A DNA stretch of 64,000 bases from Akebia trifoliata. Taxonomy: Eukaryota > Streptophyta > Magnoliopsida > Ranunculales > Lardizabalaceae. Position numbers and translations under genes: made by a program. Where the stretch lies: assembly GCA_017979445.1 (NCBI GenBank), contig CM030709.1, positions 5,994,001 through 6,058,000 of the forward strand, in the 5' to 3' direction. Below, one piece after another: positions 33,228-52,554 of the stretch (position 1 is its first letter; each line of letters starts with the position of its first letter). Under the pieces are notes generated by a model that had not been told where the DNA came from, searched no databases, and was given only the letters and a program-made list of their open reading frames with translations.

Positions 33228-34599
33228 GGTTTGTTAATTATTATTGCTACTTGAAAAGTCTTGCTGTCAAGAAAACGAAAGGGAAATTGGGTTTCCTTTT
33301 TTGTGTTCGGTGTCTTTCTTAGTTAGGGTTTCGTTGTTGGTTGTTGTTCTAATCTTCTATCCTCCTGTAATTACACAGCTTGTTTTTCTTGGAAGTGTTC
33401 TTGGTTATGACATTGGTTCTTTTTTTTCCTTCAATTATAATTTTTTTTTTTTCGACGACTTCGTTTAAAAAATTATCTTAAGGGTCTGTTTGATAAAGGA
33501 AAGAAAAGTTTACTTTGAGAGTTGAACATTCAAGAGTTCGACTATCATAGTTCAACTCTCTCTCATATGTTTGAGTTTGAGAGTTTGTTGCAACTTCGGT
33601 GTTTGGTCTGATTTATAAAAAAAAGAAAAAAGAATAAAAAAAGATCTGAATTTGGTTTTTCCTCCAATATCATTCATCTTCAACCTATCAAGCAAAGTAG
33701 CAAATTCAAATATTCATTCTTCAATTCTTCCTTCCTAAAAGAACCCCTGTTTTTTCTTAAACCCATACAATTTTTGACAAAGAGGTCATAGCAAATTCAA
33801 ATCTTCACTCTTCAATTTCAGTAAAAAAACTCGAGCGAGAGTCGTGCCCATTGCATTCATTACTTCCTTACGGCACAAGTAATGTCTCTCTCCCTCTTTC
33901 CAATAAATTTTATTTATTAGGGAGTTTTTGACAAGGATTTTATGAGTTTTGAGTAAAAATCAAGAGTTTTTACTGAAATTTGGAGGGCCTTACATACCCA
34001 CCACCCTAATATGTGTTCCCACACTAAAAATTTAATGATTGTGTAAAGGGAAATTTTTGTAAAAATGCGTATTTATTTTAATTTCCAAAACATATATTCT
34101 AACAAGTTCATTACTTTTGTGGTCATATAAATTACTTATTGAAATAAGGGGGTCAATGGGTACCTATTTAACCAAAATCGAATTGAAATTGGAATTGAAT
34201 ACTATTTTTGCTTACATTTTTATAAGAATTAATTATAGTTGGGTTTAAAATAAAATTGAATTAATAGGAATTGGAATCTTTAGGTTCTATCCATCATGTA
34301 CTTGAAACTGATTTATTTTGTCACTTTTTTATATATCATAGATGAATTTTAGTATTCTATTATTTAAAAATTAATGCGTGTTATAAACAAGTTCTTCAAT
34401 TTTTCATATACATTATGCATTGGAGTTTAAAATGAGCTATATCTTCTGAAAATTTAGTACTTTTAAATGTGATAAGTTCTTATTTTTTGAAAATATAATT
34501 AACTTAGTATAACAAACTATAACTAGGTTAATAATTTTGTAGATAATATGTTTGTTTTTCTTAAATAACAATTTTGAAATACTTTTTTTTCCCCTGACT
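33228..34599. other. H4 3' flank and AT-rich intergenic sequence
   Basis: At 33479 AAGGGTCTGTTTGATAAAG resembles the left terminus of a Tourist-like MITE, but I could not find a matching right end. Otherwise nothing recognisable. Confidence 0.45.
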
Positions 34600-35010
34600 C
34601 TTGAGAATTGGAACTAATGGGCAATTGGAGTTGCAAATTTGGCCCAAAGCCCAGTCTGACCCAATTTTTTTCGGGCTAAACCCTGCCCAACTCAAGCCCA
34701 CTGTAACATTGGACGGGCTAACCCATTTTGGCCAGACCCGAACCCTGTCCATTTAACCCGGCCCATTAATAGGCCCGACCTCAATTAAATTAAATCTCTT
34801 CTCAATTTTTTTATTTTTTATAAAATAAATATAAACCCCTCTTTTTTCATAAATATTTACAAAAATATATTTGTTTAATAAAAAAAACATATTTGACCCT
34901 ATTTTATGACTAATTTTTAATTTTGTAAGGGTAATTTACGTAATTTGAACTAATGTCAAGCCCACCTTATGGCCTGGACAATAGAAAACCCAACCCATTT
35001 GCAACCCTAG
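34600..35010. mobile_element. hAT-like nonautonomous element, left end unclear
   Basis: The interior is full of GGGCTAA, GCCCAAC, GGCCCGACC and AACCCGG motifs, typical of plant hAT MITEs built on GGGCC-rich subterminal repeats. The right end reads CATTTGCAACCCTAG. No target duplication was found. Confidence 0.5.
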
Positions 35011-35929
35011 TAATCATGGTTTATTTATTTATTTTTGGTGGGGTGGGGGGGTTTTGGTTTCAGTTCCATTTATTTTGGAATCTGTCTCAAATCAACAAGA
35101 ATTGGAATCAAAATAAATATAATAGTTATGATTTTAAGATCCTAAGATCGTACCACCTCTAATTGTAAGTAATGTTAAAATTAAATACCCTTCGCAATTT
35201 TAGTGGTGTGGTAATTTATTGGTGAGATTGTTGAAATGATAATTACCATCTTTTAAAGAGAGATTTACTCGAAAGACCCAACTGTTGCATTAAAATCTAA
35301 CTGTTCTTGTATTTTTTATTAAAAAAATCCCCTTGGAACTCTAAGGAAATCTTACTTCATCAAATTTGTTATTCACCCATCCCTGCTTTATCCTAAATAA
35401 AACCCTTGGAGTGGGGATCCACCTTAGAAAATTCAAATTGATGCGGCAAATTTGTTATTTAACCTACTTTGGAGTGCACTCTAACTGCATCATTTTGTTG
35501 TATTCAAAAACATGATGTGATGCCACATGGTTATATAAGAAAAAAATTCTAAGAAAAAAAGTTAATTTTCATTGTTTAATTTTAAATTTGAGAGTTTTGC
35601 AATCATCCATTTTCAACAACTTAGATCAAGTTTTCAAAATTGATTTTTTTTCTTTATTTTGAATATGAGTTTTTCAATGAAATCTAAAAGGCTATGGTGT
35701 TGGATTGTCAATTTGATAATTGAAATTTGAGAAATTTAGTCTTACCCTCTTATAAAATTGATGAAATTAGTGATATCCCCATGAAATGCAAGAGAAGATC
35801 TGCCCCCTTGACTTTTGTTGACTTGATCAAGTTGTTAATAAAAAGAGTTCTTTATCACCTAAAAGTGTGAAATGCTTGCAATGCCCTCATTTAATAACTA
35901 TCCTCACTAAATAAGCGTAATCTCAATTT

Positions 35930-36090
35930 TCCCCCCAAGAGTCAAGTTCCGGAATGATGTCTACGTGGCAAGATTTTGTTAGTGTTTAAAACACATTGAG
36001 TTCTTGAACAAGCTGTGCACATAGCCCTATGTTTTAAATCAAAACAAAATGGGCCACGTAGACACCATTTCAAGATTGTTACTCTTTTCC
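35930..36090. mobile_element. Short inverted-repeat element (MITE-like)
   Basis: Arms GGAATGATGTCTACGTGGC and GCCACGTAGACACCATTTC face each other across about 90 bases, continuing outward into CCCCAAGAGT and its complement. Target duplication not clear. Confidence 0.65.
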
Positions 36091-36189
36091 CCCAAGAGAA
36101 ACATTTCCCTAACTAACTTAGTAAAGATTGAGCATTACGTCTTTGCTCAAATGGATTACTTCAATGATGTTTGAAGTAAGTGAAGCAAA

Positions 36190-36560
36190 AAAAAATGTTG
36201 AGGTCTACAATTGTAAAAAAACATAAAAATAAAAAAAATCCCTAGGTCGACTCTACATAGTAAAAGAAATCCCGACCTCGATTCTACATTTGTAAAAAAT
36301 TTAAAATATTGCCAACCTTGACTCTACAAGATTATCGAGGTCGTCAATTTTATTTGACATTTTTAGATTCTTTCAAAACCATGACAGAAACATGTATTTC
36401 TGATTATTATTGAGGTCAACAATAAAATTGTTGAACTCAGATTAGAAATTATCAAGATCGTCTATTTTATTTTGAATTCGACGATTTTATATAAAATTAT
36501 TGAACTCATCTGTTCTTTTTATTATTATCGAGGTCACAATTTGTATATAAATTGTTAGTG
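36190..36560. repeat. Clustered TCGAGGTC motifs in both orientations
   Basis: At least seven copies of a motif like ATTATCGAGGTCGTCAATTT or its complement (GACCTCGATTCTACA) lie within 370 bases. Such motif arrays are typical of subterminal regions of DNA transposons, for instance CACTA elements. No transposase frame is visible nearby. Confidence 0.5.
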
Positions 36561-38609
36561 ACCTTGGCACTGTAAATCCGAAATGATTTTTTTTTTTCTT
36601 CTTCGATTTTTTCACAAAAAAAACATGAAAAAATTCATAAAAAACATGTAAAACAATATTATTTGATTATTTTGAACAAAATGAACCCAACTTGAAGGAT
36701 TTTCATCCAAAAACAATGTGAAAATTGAAAAAAATCCTAACTAAAACATACCTTGTTAAATACTTGAACCCACCCTAGAAAATTTGATTTTTCTTCCTTC
36801 TCTCGTATTTTTGGTAGGAATGAAAGTTCCAAATCACGATTTTGGGGCTGGAAACAAAGGATTTTCTTGTAAAATGACGAGGTCAAACGATTAAGGAAGT
36901 TTCCCCAATTTTTTTGATTGAAATGTGATTTGAGGGACTGAGTAAAAAAGTGGGATTTTGTAAATGGACTATTTAGCTCATATCGAAAAGTCAAAGCCTA
37001 ATCAAAAAGAAAAATTAGCGCTAGCAACCTTCAAATAATTTTCCCTAATTTATTCCTAGTCTAAGAACTTTAAGATATGAAAAATATTATGCTATTTTAC
37101 ATGCTTAGCGGGGGAGTGTAAATTTTTTTGATAGAGCCTGAAATCTATATTTGATTGTCGACTAAACCCTAACTCCAAAGTCACAACACATTACCAATGC
37201 TCTCTTGGAATTATCTTGGCAATCCTTGACTCAAAATCTAGAGTACAAAACGATGCTTATACTAAAATTAAACAAAGATTATAAATGAGTACATTTGAGA
37301 AAATGTGAGAGTTAAGATCTTATATATGGTAAAATTAGAAATAAACACATTCAAGAAAATAGTATTTCTAATAGATGATAAACAAAGAGAATGCTGATTG
37401 AGATGGATTGATCATATTCAAACAAGACCAATAACAGTCACATCTGACAATTACAAGAACAGAAATGGGGAAAGTGAATATGAACCATCTTTCAATAAAA
37501 GAGGAATAAGATTCATTTAAGGGAATAACTAGTTGCACACTACTTAAGAAAAGTACTTTCTATGTTTTATTAAATCTCTCTTAACCTACAAGTTGCACTT
37601 CATTTGGATAACCTGCTTGTTCATCTTCCAAGTTGTGTTTTTTTTGTATTTTAAGATATTTAATTAATTATTTATTAATTTAAAAAGTTAAAAATGATTT
37701 TCTTGAATGGAAACAGATCTTGATCTCTTAAGGAATCTGATCAAAGACCATCCAAGCTTTTTTTGAACAAGCAATAATTTTTGTAGGCATGATTGAAGGA
37801 GGAAACAGAAGTATTACCTTTCTTTTATACTTTGGAGGGCAATCATACAAATGGAGTTCCAAGGGGATTTTTTAAGCAATGAAGTGCAATTGGTAATGGG
37901 TGGTGTGCACCTAGTCATTCCCTTCATTTAATTTACCCCAAATAATTGAAACAATACTTTGATGCTGATGATTGATTTTTATAAGATTCATTATTAAAAT
38001 TATAATGAAAGGCTTAAAACACAGTTCTTGACCCGGAGTTTTTATCAAACTAAAATTCTTTATGAACTTTATTTCCATCACAAAGGAAATAGAATTTGTA
38101 AATTTATTTACACAGAAGAAACACTTTGGGGAGTAATTTAGTATCATTTTTCAACAATGGAAATTCGTCTTCTATCAATAGTCACTATTTATTTAAAATT
38201 ATAAATGGTTTGTAATTGGCATGCCTTGAGATTTTTATAATCTCAAATCAACTTTATAAAAAAAATATTTTATATGAGCGAATCAAACAGACTTTTACCA
38301 CCATCATACACTTCTCGGGGTAAAAAAAAAACATAGAACCTTTTAAAAGCAAGACAAACACAACCCAATGAGAATCCACATTTGAGCTTAAACTTAAGGA
38401 TGCTTTCTTCTTTAGATTTCTTTGGAGAGTTGCTATTGCCCTACCAATTTCTACTAAAGCCACACCAACTCTGAAACTTTTTGGTGATTTGTATAAAAAT
38501 TGGTGTGGAATTAGTAAAAGTTGGTGTGACAATAGTAGCTCTCTTTCTTTATTCGACAAAATAATAAAACATTAAAAGAACATGGCATAGATATGCAAGC
38601 CTCTTAGAA
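36561..38609. other. Intergenic sequence, possibly an old transposon interior
   Basis: No gene found. On the minus strand a segment near 36755-36890 ends in a donor-like CAAG/GTATGTTTTAG, possibly the first exon of a decayed transposon. Confidence in that is low. Confidence 0.35.
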
Positions 38610-38730
38610 CACCCGACACTAGTCATGTGCAGTCCCCAAGGGTGACTCCAAGGAGGGGATTCAGACTCAAGATCTCTGCTAACTGAGACGTGGTCTTCGC
38701 CATCTCACAAACCCTAGGGGGAATAATTTG
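38610..38730 (-). mobile_element. Possible tRNA-derived SINE
   Basis: The minus strand reads GTGAGATGGCGAAGACC and later a box B-like TTGAGTCTGAATCCCC, with polymerase III promoter-like spacing. No clear poly-A tail. Confidence 0.4.
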
Positions 38731-39053
38731 CATGGCATAATCATACCAAAGGTTTTTTTTTTTTTTTGTTTTTGACAGAAATGGTGATGCAAACAGGCAC
38801 TGAAGAATAATAATATTATATGAATACCAATCTATTGAGCTCCATATCCTTTCTCAAAAAGTAAATATCTAACTAGTTCTTTAAGAAGATTCAAATCAAC
38901 CTTCAATGTAGATAAAAAAATGTGGGTTAGGGGAAGTACCCAGACTAACAGTCAATAGAAAATGTACCTGGCATCAGAACCACCATGTCTGCCATTTCAA
39001 CTATCAGAGGCAGTCATGGCTAACTTCTCCAATCAGTTATTTCTTTTTGAATT

Positions 39054-46275
<7,222 letters not shown>

Positions 46276-46737
46276 CGAGATTCGCAAAATAGAACTCGAG
46301 AACAATAATTAGACAATAAATAACGAAAAAAATACGATTTTTTACGTGGATTTTGCCAGGAATCGATCGATTTCAACAGAACAATCTCATAATCACTGTT
46401 CTTAAAACGCAGATATGAAAATCCTAACTAAGAAACGAGCTGAAATTTCTAGATTTCAGAAATAATTTCAACTTCCAAGAAACCGACAAATCACCTAAAA
46501 AGACAACAGATCTACAGAGTTGAAGAAGACGACCTGATGATTTGTATGGTTTCGCAGAACCTTCAGAAGAAGATCAAGAGTTGTTATGATTTTAGGGTTT
46601 CGATCCACCAGATTTGCAGATCGTACTATTTGCTTGGAGAGTTTGGAGATTCTCTCTCTCTCTCTCTTTGCGTCTCTTTTTGTAAAAATGAAGAATGCTT
46701 CGAACGCTTAAAAAGGTCGATCCTCTCTCCCAAGTTC
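46276..46737 (-). promoter_or_regulatory. 5'UTR and proximal upstream region of the ECA gene
   Basis: On the minus strand AAATCATCAG/GTCGTC (intron start near 46532) looks like a 5'UTR donor, so the leader probably has an intron ending shortly before the ATG at 46275. A (GA)n run at about 46650-46670 lies in the presumed leader. The transcription start is not fixed. Confidence 0.4.
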
Positions 46738-46917
46738 GAGTCGTGCTGGGGTGACACAGGCTTTACTGTGATTGTCACAATTCTGACGTGGAGCTGCATA
46801 CATAACCGTAGATGGTTTTTACTCGTATCGCGAGAAAAAACATCTATGGTTATGTGCACATACCACGTAAGACTTGTGAGAATTGCAGTAAATACCCTAC
46901 GTCATTCCAGTATTTTC
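46738..46917. mobile_element. Mutator-type MITE, family M1, copy B
   Basis: 180-bp foldback with ends GAGTCGTGCTGGGGTGAC and, inverted, GTCATTCCAGTATTTTC. The centre holds the family loop TTTTTACTCGTATCGCGAG between CCGTAGATGG and CATCTATGG. The 9-bp duplication is imperfect (CCAAGTTCG/CCAAATTCT). It lies 463 bp upstream of the ECA start codon. Confidence 0.75.
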
Positions 46918-47878
46918 CAAATTCTAAACCTAAACGAAAGCGACTAAGCTAATTAATCATCGAAACCACTAGAGAAACTACCGCGAAATATCTATCGTAA
47001 TGGTTTTTTCTAATACGTGGGTTGCCAGTCCAGATTCTCCTTCCTGCTGAAGCAGTGTTTTCATACGTGGCAGTTATTTACTTGATGAACCACCTCATCG
47101 CTTCGTCTTGTGATCTTGTTTGCACACGTGTCACTTTGTTGTTTGGAGAAAAGTTCCATCATCGATAGTGTATGCCACGTGGTAATTTTTTTTTTATTTT
47201 TAATTTTATTATTAATGTTTACAAAAGTATAAATATTACCATATTAAATACCCAATTTAATCGATTTCTCAATTGTATTCCTAATTATTTAACTTATTAT
47301 GAGCCCATATATTTTAGTGACAAAATCAGAACAATTAAGAACCTATAATGAGTAACGTATTCGATACAACTATGATGATTGGATAAGTTGGGGCCCAATC
47401 CCAAACCCAAACCAAAACTCCACCAAGAACCTTGTGAAAAAGGATAAGTTAAAAATATTTTAATAGAAACCCTAAGACCCTTTAGTGATGGTGTCATTGG
47501 TCATTATCATTATCCTTGTCATTGTCATTGTAATGGTCTTTGGCACTATTTTCTATTTTTTCATTTAATGTTTGATTTTTGAGGGTTATCTAAATAATTC
47601 ATTTAGTAAATCCATCTTTTCTAACCAATCCTTAACCCCATTCTAAATATTTCTCACGATTGAAATGTCGAAATTACCCTAACCATTCAGACTCATCATT
47701 TTCATAATAAAAATAAAAATAATTGAATTTTCGACATTTTGATAGAGTTTCAAAGACTCCATTATGATGAAAATGATTCAAGTATGAAGAAGTTGTTTTC
47801 AATTATTTTACTTTATTTTTTGGATAAAAATTGATCAAAAATGGTACTTTTGATTTTAAATCATTTACACAAGATTTT
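46918..47878. other. Intergenic sequence without recognisable genes
   Basis: AT-rich; near 47025-47180 several CACGTG-like or ACGTGGC motifs appear (ATACGTGGCAG, CACACGTGTC, GCCACGTGG). These resemble G-box/ABRE elements and may belong to the upstream control region of the ECA gene, but this is inference. Confidence 0.4.
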
Positions 47879-48047
47879 GGAAAATGCTGGAATGACACAA
47901 ACGAAGACACAAAAGGTGACACAAATGATGTTATGGTGCGCACATGATCGTAGATGCTTTTTTACTCGTATCTTGAGGGAAGCATCTACGGTAATGTGTG
48001 CGGCACCACATCATTTTTGTCACCTTTGTGTCATTTCAGCACGACTC
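47879..48047. mobile_element. Mutator-type MITE, family M1, copy C
   Basis: 169 bp with ends GGAAAATGCTGGAATGAC and, inverted, GTCATTTCAGCACGACTC. The 9-bp target duplication CAAGATTTT is exact (47870-47878 and 48048-48056). The inner hairpin CGTAGATGCTT / AAGCATCTACG has the loop TTTTACTCGTATCTTGAGGG. Confidence 0.92.
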
Positions 48048-48541
48048 CAAGATTTTTACATGGGGGTGTTTCTAAAACACCCTAAAAAGTAAGGGGTTCT
48101 ATATTAATTGTATAATGACATTGTTATGAGTATATCTTTTGATGTTTTATAATATTCAAAAATATCATTGCACATTAATAACATATTTTGTATTGATTTG
48201 TTTATATGAAGAGAATGGAAGTAAATTTTTTTTATAAGATAGATGATAATCACCTTCATCTTTAATGAAAATATCTTAAAAGTCCTTATACGTTGGAAGG
48301 ATGAACTTGGAGTTGAGTAACAAAAATAATGGATGGAAAGAGGAGAATGAATGAAGATTTATATATTAATGAAATTAAAATACTTTCTTGACTAACTTAG
48401 TAAGGAAAAAAAAATGCCTTACCAAGACTCGTCAATTGTCAAAACAAAATTCAAGATTTTGTTTTGAAGGTAGATGAGCCTTAGTAAAAAAAAATTTCCT
48501 TATTATATTAGTCAAGGTTAGCCCTACTCTAATAAATTTTA

Positions 48542-48721
48542 CAGTTGTGCTGGAGTGACCTCAAGTTGGAATCTCATATTGCACTCCTCGATGTGAAAGT
48601 TGATAAGAACCGTAGATTCTTTTTTACTTGTATCTCGATGAAAGCATCTAAGGTTCCTATACATTTTCATGTCAAGAAGTGCGATATGAGGTTCTAGCCT
48701 GAGGTCATTTCAGCATTATTC
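48542..48721. mobile_element. Mutator-type MITE, family M1, copy D
   Basis: 180 bp with ends CAGTTGTGCTGGAGTGACC and, inverted, GGTCATTTCAGCATTATTC. Flanks TAAATTTTA and TAAAATTTA are a near-exact 9-bp duplication. The loop TTTTTTACTTGTATCTCGAT matches copies B and C. Confidence 0.88.
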
Positions 48722-49490
48722 TAAAATTTAAGATCGGGATACCTGAAGTCTTATACAAAGTCATCTTGAATTTTAGTCAGACTTGAACATTCCTGCCCAA
48801 TCCCAATCAGAGCTTTGAAAAAAGCTCCAAGCTTGGCCAAAAGTCCTGTGGTTTGGATTGGAGGCACCCAAGTTGGGTCCAAAATTTAACTTCTTTTATA
48901 ACTCATAAAGTCCTAATAGCCGTCATGTAATTGTAGAAGAAGAAGAAGACGACGACGACGACGGCTCGTAACTAAATTAAAAAGAATAGAAGACCAACCA
49001 TAAAGAGATTTGGCCCATTGGTCAAAAATCACATAAACAAACCTAACTTGCGATTGTGGTGGGGCTTCTACAAATAAAAAATTATTATTTTAATATAAAT
49101 TGAAAACACTCTCTATGGTCCCATTTATATACTTATTCTAATTTGGGTTGGAAAAATGCTTAAATATATCGAGGGTGTGATTGAAATTTTTTGTTTGGCA
49201 AATTAATAGAGATTCTAATTACTAATATTGATTGTGGTGTTTCATTAAAAGTATGGGTCGTATCAAAACTCTATTTTCCACAATAGAATGTAACTCTAGT
49301 TATATATAGAGGGTAATCGATCCCCTCCCTCCCGCACTACTAAATTGTTTGTCTGTTTCAAATTTTGCCTGTCGATTTGGTGTGTGCGTAAGGATTGGAG
49401 TAGTGCTCTCTCAATTATTTGTGTGTTTGTTTTGTTTTCAGGATTGGATGTTTATTCGTTAAGATTCACCTTCTGGCAAGATTAAGAATA
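48722..49490. other. Intergenic sequence with a (GAA)n(GAC)n microsatellite
   Basis: GAAGAAGAAGAAGACGACGA and further GAC units lie at about 48938-48964. The rest is AT-rich without recognisable features. Confidence 0.5.
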
Positions 49491-50020
49491 ATAACCCTAA
49501 GAGGATGGCTCAGTGGCAATTTCAGACCAATAAGCAATTAATGCATATAGGTCATGAGTTTGATACCCAGTATAAACATTAATTCCTTAGAGACCACTCG
49601 CGAGGGTACACCCTCACTTAATTGGTGCATGTGATGTGCGGGCGGTGCAAGTGCTCCAGGACTAGTCCTTGGACAAGACCATGGTCTATGGACTAAGCAA
49701 AGACCATATACGAGCCCCGTTTGTTGTGTACAAAAAATAGACAGCAGATCAAGCCCTAGGGGTTGGCTCAATACCAATTTCGGATCAATAATCGGTTAAT
49801 ACCCGTAAGTTGTGAGTTGAATATCAAGTAAAAGATTTAATTCCTTAGGGCTACTGCGCGCTCTCACATGCCTAGTGCGTGTGATGTGCAGGTGTTGCAC
49901 GTGCCTCGAGACTAGTCCTTGGACAAGACCATGGTCTATGGACTGGGCAAAGTCCAGATACAAGCTCGATCGACTTTCTATAGAGATACCCGATTATCAA
50001 AAAAGAAAAAGAAAAAAATT
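49491..50020 (+). mobile_element. SINE dimer (family S2)
   Basis: Two head-to-tail tRNA-derived SINE units (about 49491-49740 and 49748-50020). Each has a box A-like GGCTCAGTGGC or GGTTGGCTCAA and a box B-like GAGTTTGATACCC or GAGTTGAATATC. The bodies share ACTAGTCCTTGGACAAGACC and ATGGTCTATGGACT. Unit 1 ends near an A-run (ACAAAAAATAG), unit 2 in a longer A-rich tail after TTATC. Confidence 0.75.
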
Positions 50021-50750
50021 AAGAATAATTATTCATTCTTGGAAGATAGGTTGATTTATTTATTATTGACCATAATCTATGATTGGGTTTGATTGAAAAA
50101 TAAAACCCAACATGAAGATCCATGAAAAAAAAAAAAAAATTATATCCATCCCAACCCATATGGTGTCTATGGGAAGTGGGAACTGGGGACCCTAAAAGCC
50201 AGTCTAGATTCGTTCCCAAAATTGTACAAAAACAAAAAAACAAACATTTTTCCTCACTGGGTCCTTGTATAATTTATAATAAACACAACGTCCCAATAGA
50301 GGGTTTTAAAGTCGATTTATAATTTTTCGATGGAAAGGGAATATACTTGATTGGATCCCACATGATGTTAAAAGAAGCATTGTCAATCATATTTGTTCTT
50401 ATTGTCTCACCCACACCAATCAAGTCATGCCACGCGTAATTGCTTTTTCCCTCCTACGTGTCTCTCTAAATCTAGCAAGAGATATCTTACCTTGAGAACA
50501 CTCAAGGGTCTGTTTGATTCTAGGGAAAACTACTTTTCCAAGGAAAATACGATTTGTAATTGAATGATGTATAATTCATAAGGAAAATTTTATTTTCTTG
50601 AAAAAATAATTTACCTATATTAGAAGGGAAGAACTCTCTCCCCACCCCACCCCACCATTTTGGAAAAGATTTTCTTATTAAAAATGTAAAATCCTAATTT
50701 TATCATCTCACAATTATCTTATAAGCCCTAAGGCTATCAATCAACTCCCT

Positions 50751-50995
50751 TTTCCCCCAAGGGGTTGACCTAGTGAATGGCCTAACCTTGACAAGCTCCC
50801 TAGGAAAAGTAGGTCGAGAGTTGGAAATCTCATGAAGCAATGAATTCCTTAGGGCCAGGTTGACCCTTAACTAACCAGTTGCATGAAGGACTTTTCAAAA
50901 GGGTGGTGTGTGTGTGACTATGGAATTAGTCTCACTTGAAGAGTCAGATACCCTCTAGAGTTGCAAGTCTCAATCCTCAAAATTTGCAACTCCCT
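50751..50995 (+). mobile_element. tRNA-derived SINE (family S1, copy 2)
   Basis: Starts CCCCAAGGGGTTGACCTAG with a box B-like GAGAGTTGGAAATC. The body has GAAGCAATGAATTCCTTAG and TAGTCTCACTTGAAGAGTC, shared with copy 3. Confidence 0.75.
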
Positions 50996-51009
50996 TTTTT
51001 GATATAACT

Positions 51010-51282
51010 TTAAGGGGTTAATCTAGTGGAGGGACGAGCCTTCATACGCTCCGCAAGAAAAGTAGGTCAAGAGTTTGAAACCTTATGAAGCAATGAATTC
51101 CTTGGTGCCACCCTCCTGGGTCAGGTTGACCCTCAACTCAATCTATTGCTCATAGGACTTTTCAAGAGGGTAGTGTGTGTGACTGTGGAATTAGTCTCAT
51201 TTGAAGAGTCAAATACCCACTAGAGTTGCAAATCTCAAACCTCGAGATTTGCAACTTCACCCACAATAAGTCCAAAAAAAAA
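51010..51282 (+). mobile_element. tRNA-derived SINE (family S1, copy 3)
   Basis: Starts TTAAGGGGTTAATCTAGTGG, box B-like AGAGTTTGAAACC, body shared with copies 1 and 2, ending in an A-run at about 51270-51281. It lies only about 15 bases after copy 2. Confidence 0.78.
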
Positions 51283-51866
51283 AAATTCCCTTTTTTGATA
51301 TTTTCTTGTATGCAATTAAACTTCAACCAACATTTTAGGCAACTAATTTTTAGATCATGTTTTAAGAAAATATTTTCTCTAGATTTTTTTTTGGCATTTT
51401 CTTACATGTAATCAAACTTGGACAAACACCTTAGACAATCATTTTTTAATTATCTTTTTTATTTTTTAAGAAATTAATATTTTTCAAGATTTTTTTGACA
51501 TTTTCTTAGATGCAAACAAGCGATCAAGGATTCATTTTCAAAAATTAAAAGCACCACAACGAAAGTGTAGAGATTCGTCCTTTTCCCTTTATCTTTTCCT
51601 CCAATAGGAACAATTAATGCTGGATGAGTCACTATAGTTTACTTCATTGGTGAGGTCTTCATAAGAAAAGTAATTAATTAGGAGCGACGGTCACGATAGA
51701 GAATTTTCGGGGAAAACTCTTGAGATGGAAAGAAAGCACACACTTTGGCCTTTTGTGGGCAGTGGGCAACATTCACAAGTTACTCTTCCATGAGGCGGCT
51801 AATGGATCGGGTTAGTCCCAAAATCCAATTCATTTCCACTAACAACTTTGGATCTGGATTAATTAT
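51283..51866. other. Intergenic sequence without recognisable genes
   Basis: T-rich sequence with three diverged repeats of CATTTTCTT(A/G)(T/C)ATG(C/T)AA between 51295 and 51520; no gene seen. Confidence 0.4.
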
Positions 51867-52041
51867 GGGTTTTTGTTAACGTGTACCCTTAAAGGGCAAC
51901 AAATACACCTTGGAATTTGGAATCCAAGGGTATTTTGGTAAAAATATTATTTTAAAAGACATTTTCAATATAAAATCAAATTTTCAAAGTGTATTTATTG
52001 CACTTTAATGTCTGCCCTAAGGGCAGACGTTAACAAGAGCC
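51867..52041. mobile_element. Mutator-type MITE, family M2
   Basis: 175 bp with ends GGGTTTTTGTTAACGTGTAC and, inverted, GTTAACAAGAGCC preceded by CTGCCCTAAGGGCAGAC. The 9-bp target duplication ATTAATTAT is exact (51858-51866 and 52042-52050). Confidence 0.9.
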
Positions 52042-52218
52042 ATTAATTATTTGGATTAGGTCCCCAATCAATAAATTGTGGAAAGTTATGTAAATTAGAT
52101 TAGGAAAAAATTTACATAGACCAATATAGAGCTTAGCCTGAAATCTTCATTTTGGTCAGATCACGTGGTCCAAATGACACTTTAACTTTTTAGGGTTCAT
52201 GATTTAAAATAAATTAAA

Positions 52219-52386
52219 GAAAAATACTGAAGTGATTGTACTTTACATTGTGTTGACGTTGAGGTGAGTACAGAAACGTAAATGCTTTTCCTTCAGATAC
52301 AAGTGAAAGCATTTACGATTATGTGCACACCTCGATATCAGCACAATGGGAAATGTAGTGTCATACGCAGTCATTCTAGGATGACT
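52219..52386. mobile_element. Mutator-type MITE, family M1, copy E (loop inverted)
   Basis: About 168 bp; ends GAAAAATACTGAAGTGA and, inverted, TCATTCTAGGATGACTC are diverged. The loop reads CTTCAGATACAAGTGAAAGC, the reverse complement of the loop in copies B-D, so this copy is inserted in the opposite sense. No target duplication left. Confidence 0.7.
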
Positions 52387-52554
52387 CAGTGTTAGAAAAA
52401 AATCTTTTTTTTTTTTTAACAAGTCAAAGATTTAAAAAAGGGGCAACCACTAACATCCCAATTTTATAATACTTAATAATAATAATGAAAATGCAATTTT
52501 CTTTCTTAAAATTTTGTGCTTTGCATTTATGTGACACCCCCTCATGTATTTGGG

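Noticed and set aside
33475..33960. Complete Tourist-like MITE beginning GGGTCTGTTTGATAAAG
   Set aside because: The left terminus looks right but no complementary right end was found within 1 kb. The similar terminus at about 50505 (GGGTCTGTTTGATTC) also lacks a partner.
46276..46305. Upstream in-frame ATG of the ECA gene
   Set aside because: It adds ten residues not typical of the family. [10 protein letters not shown] fits the ECA1-type N-terminus better, though use of the upstream ATG cannot be excluded.
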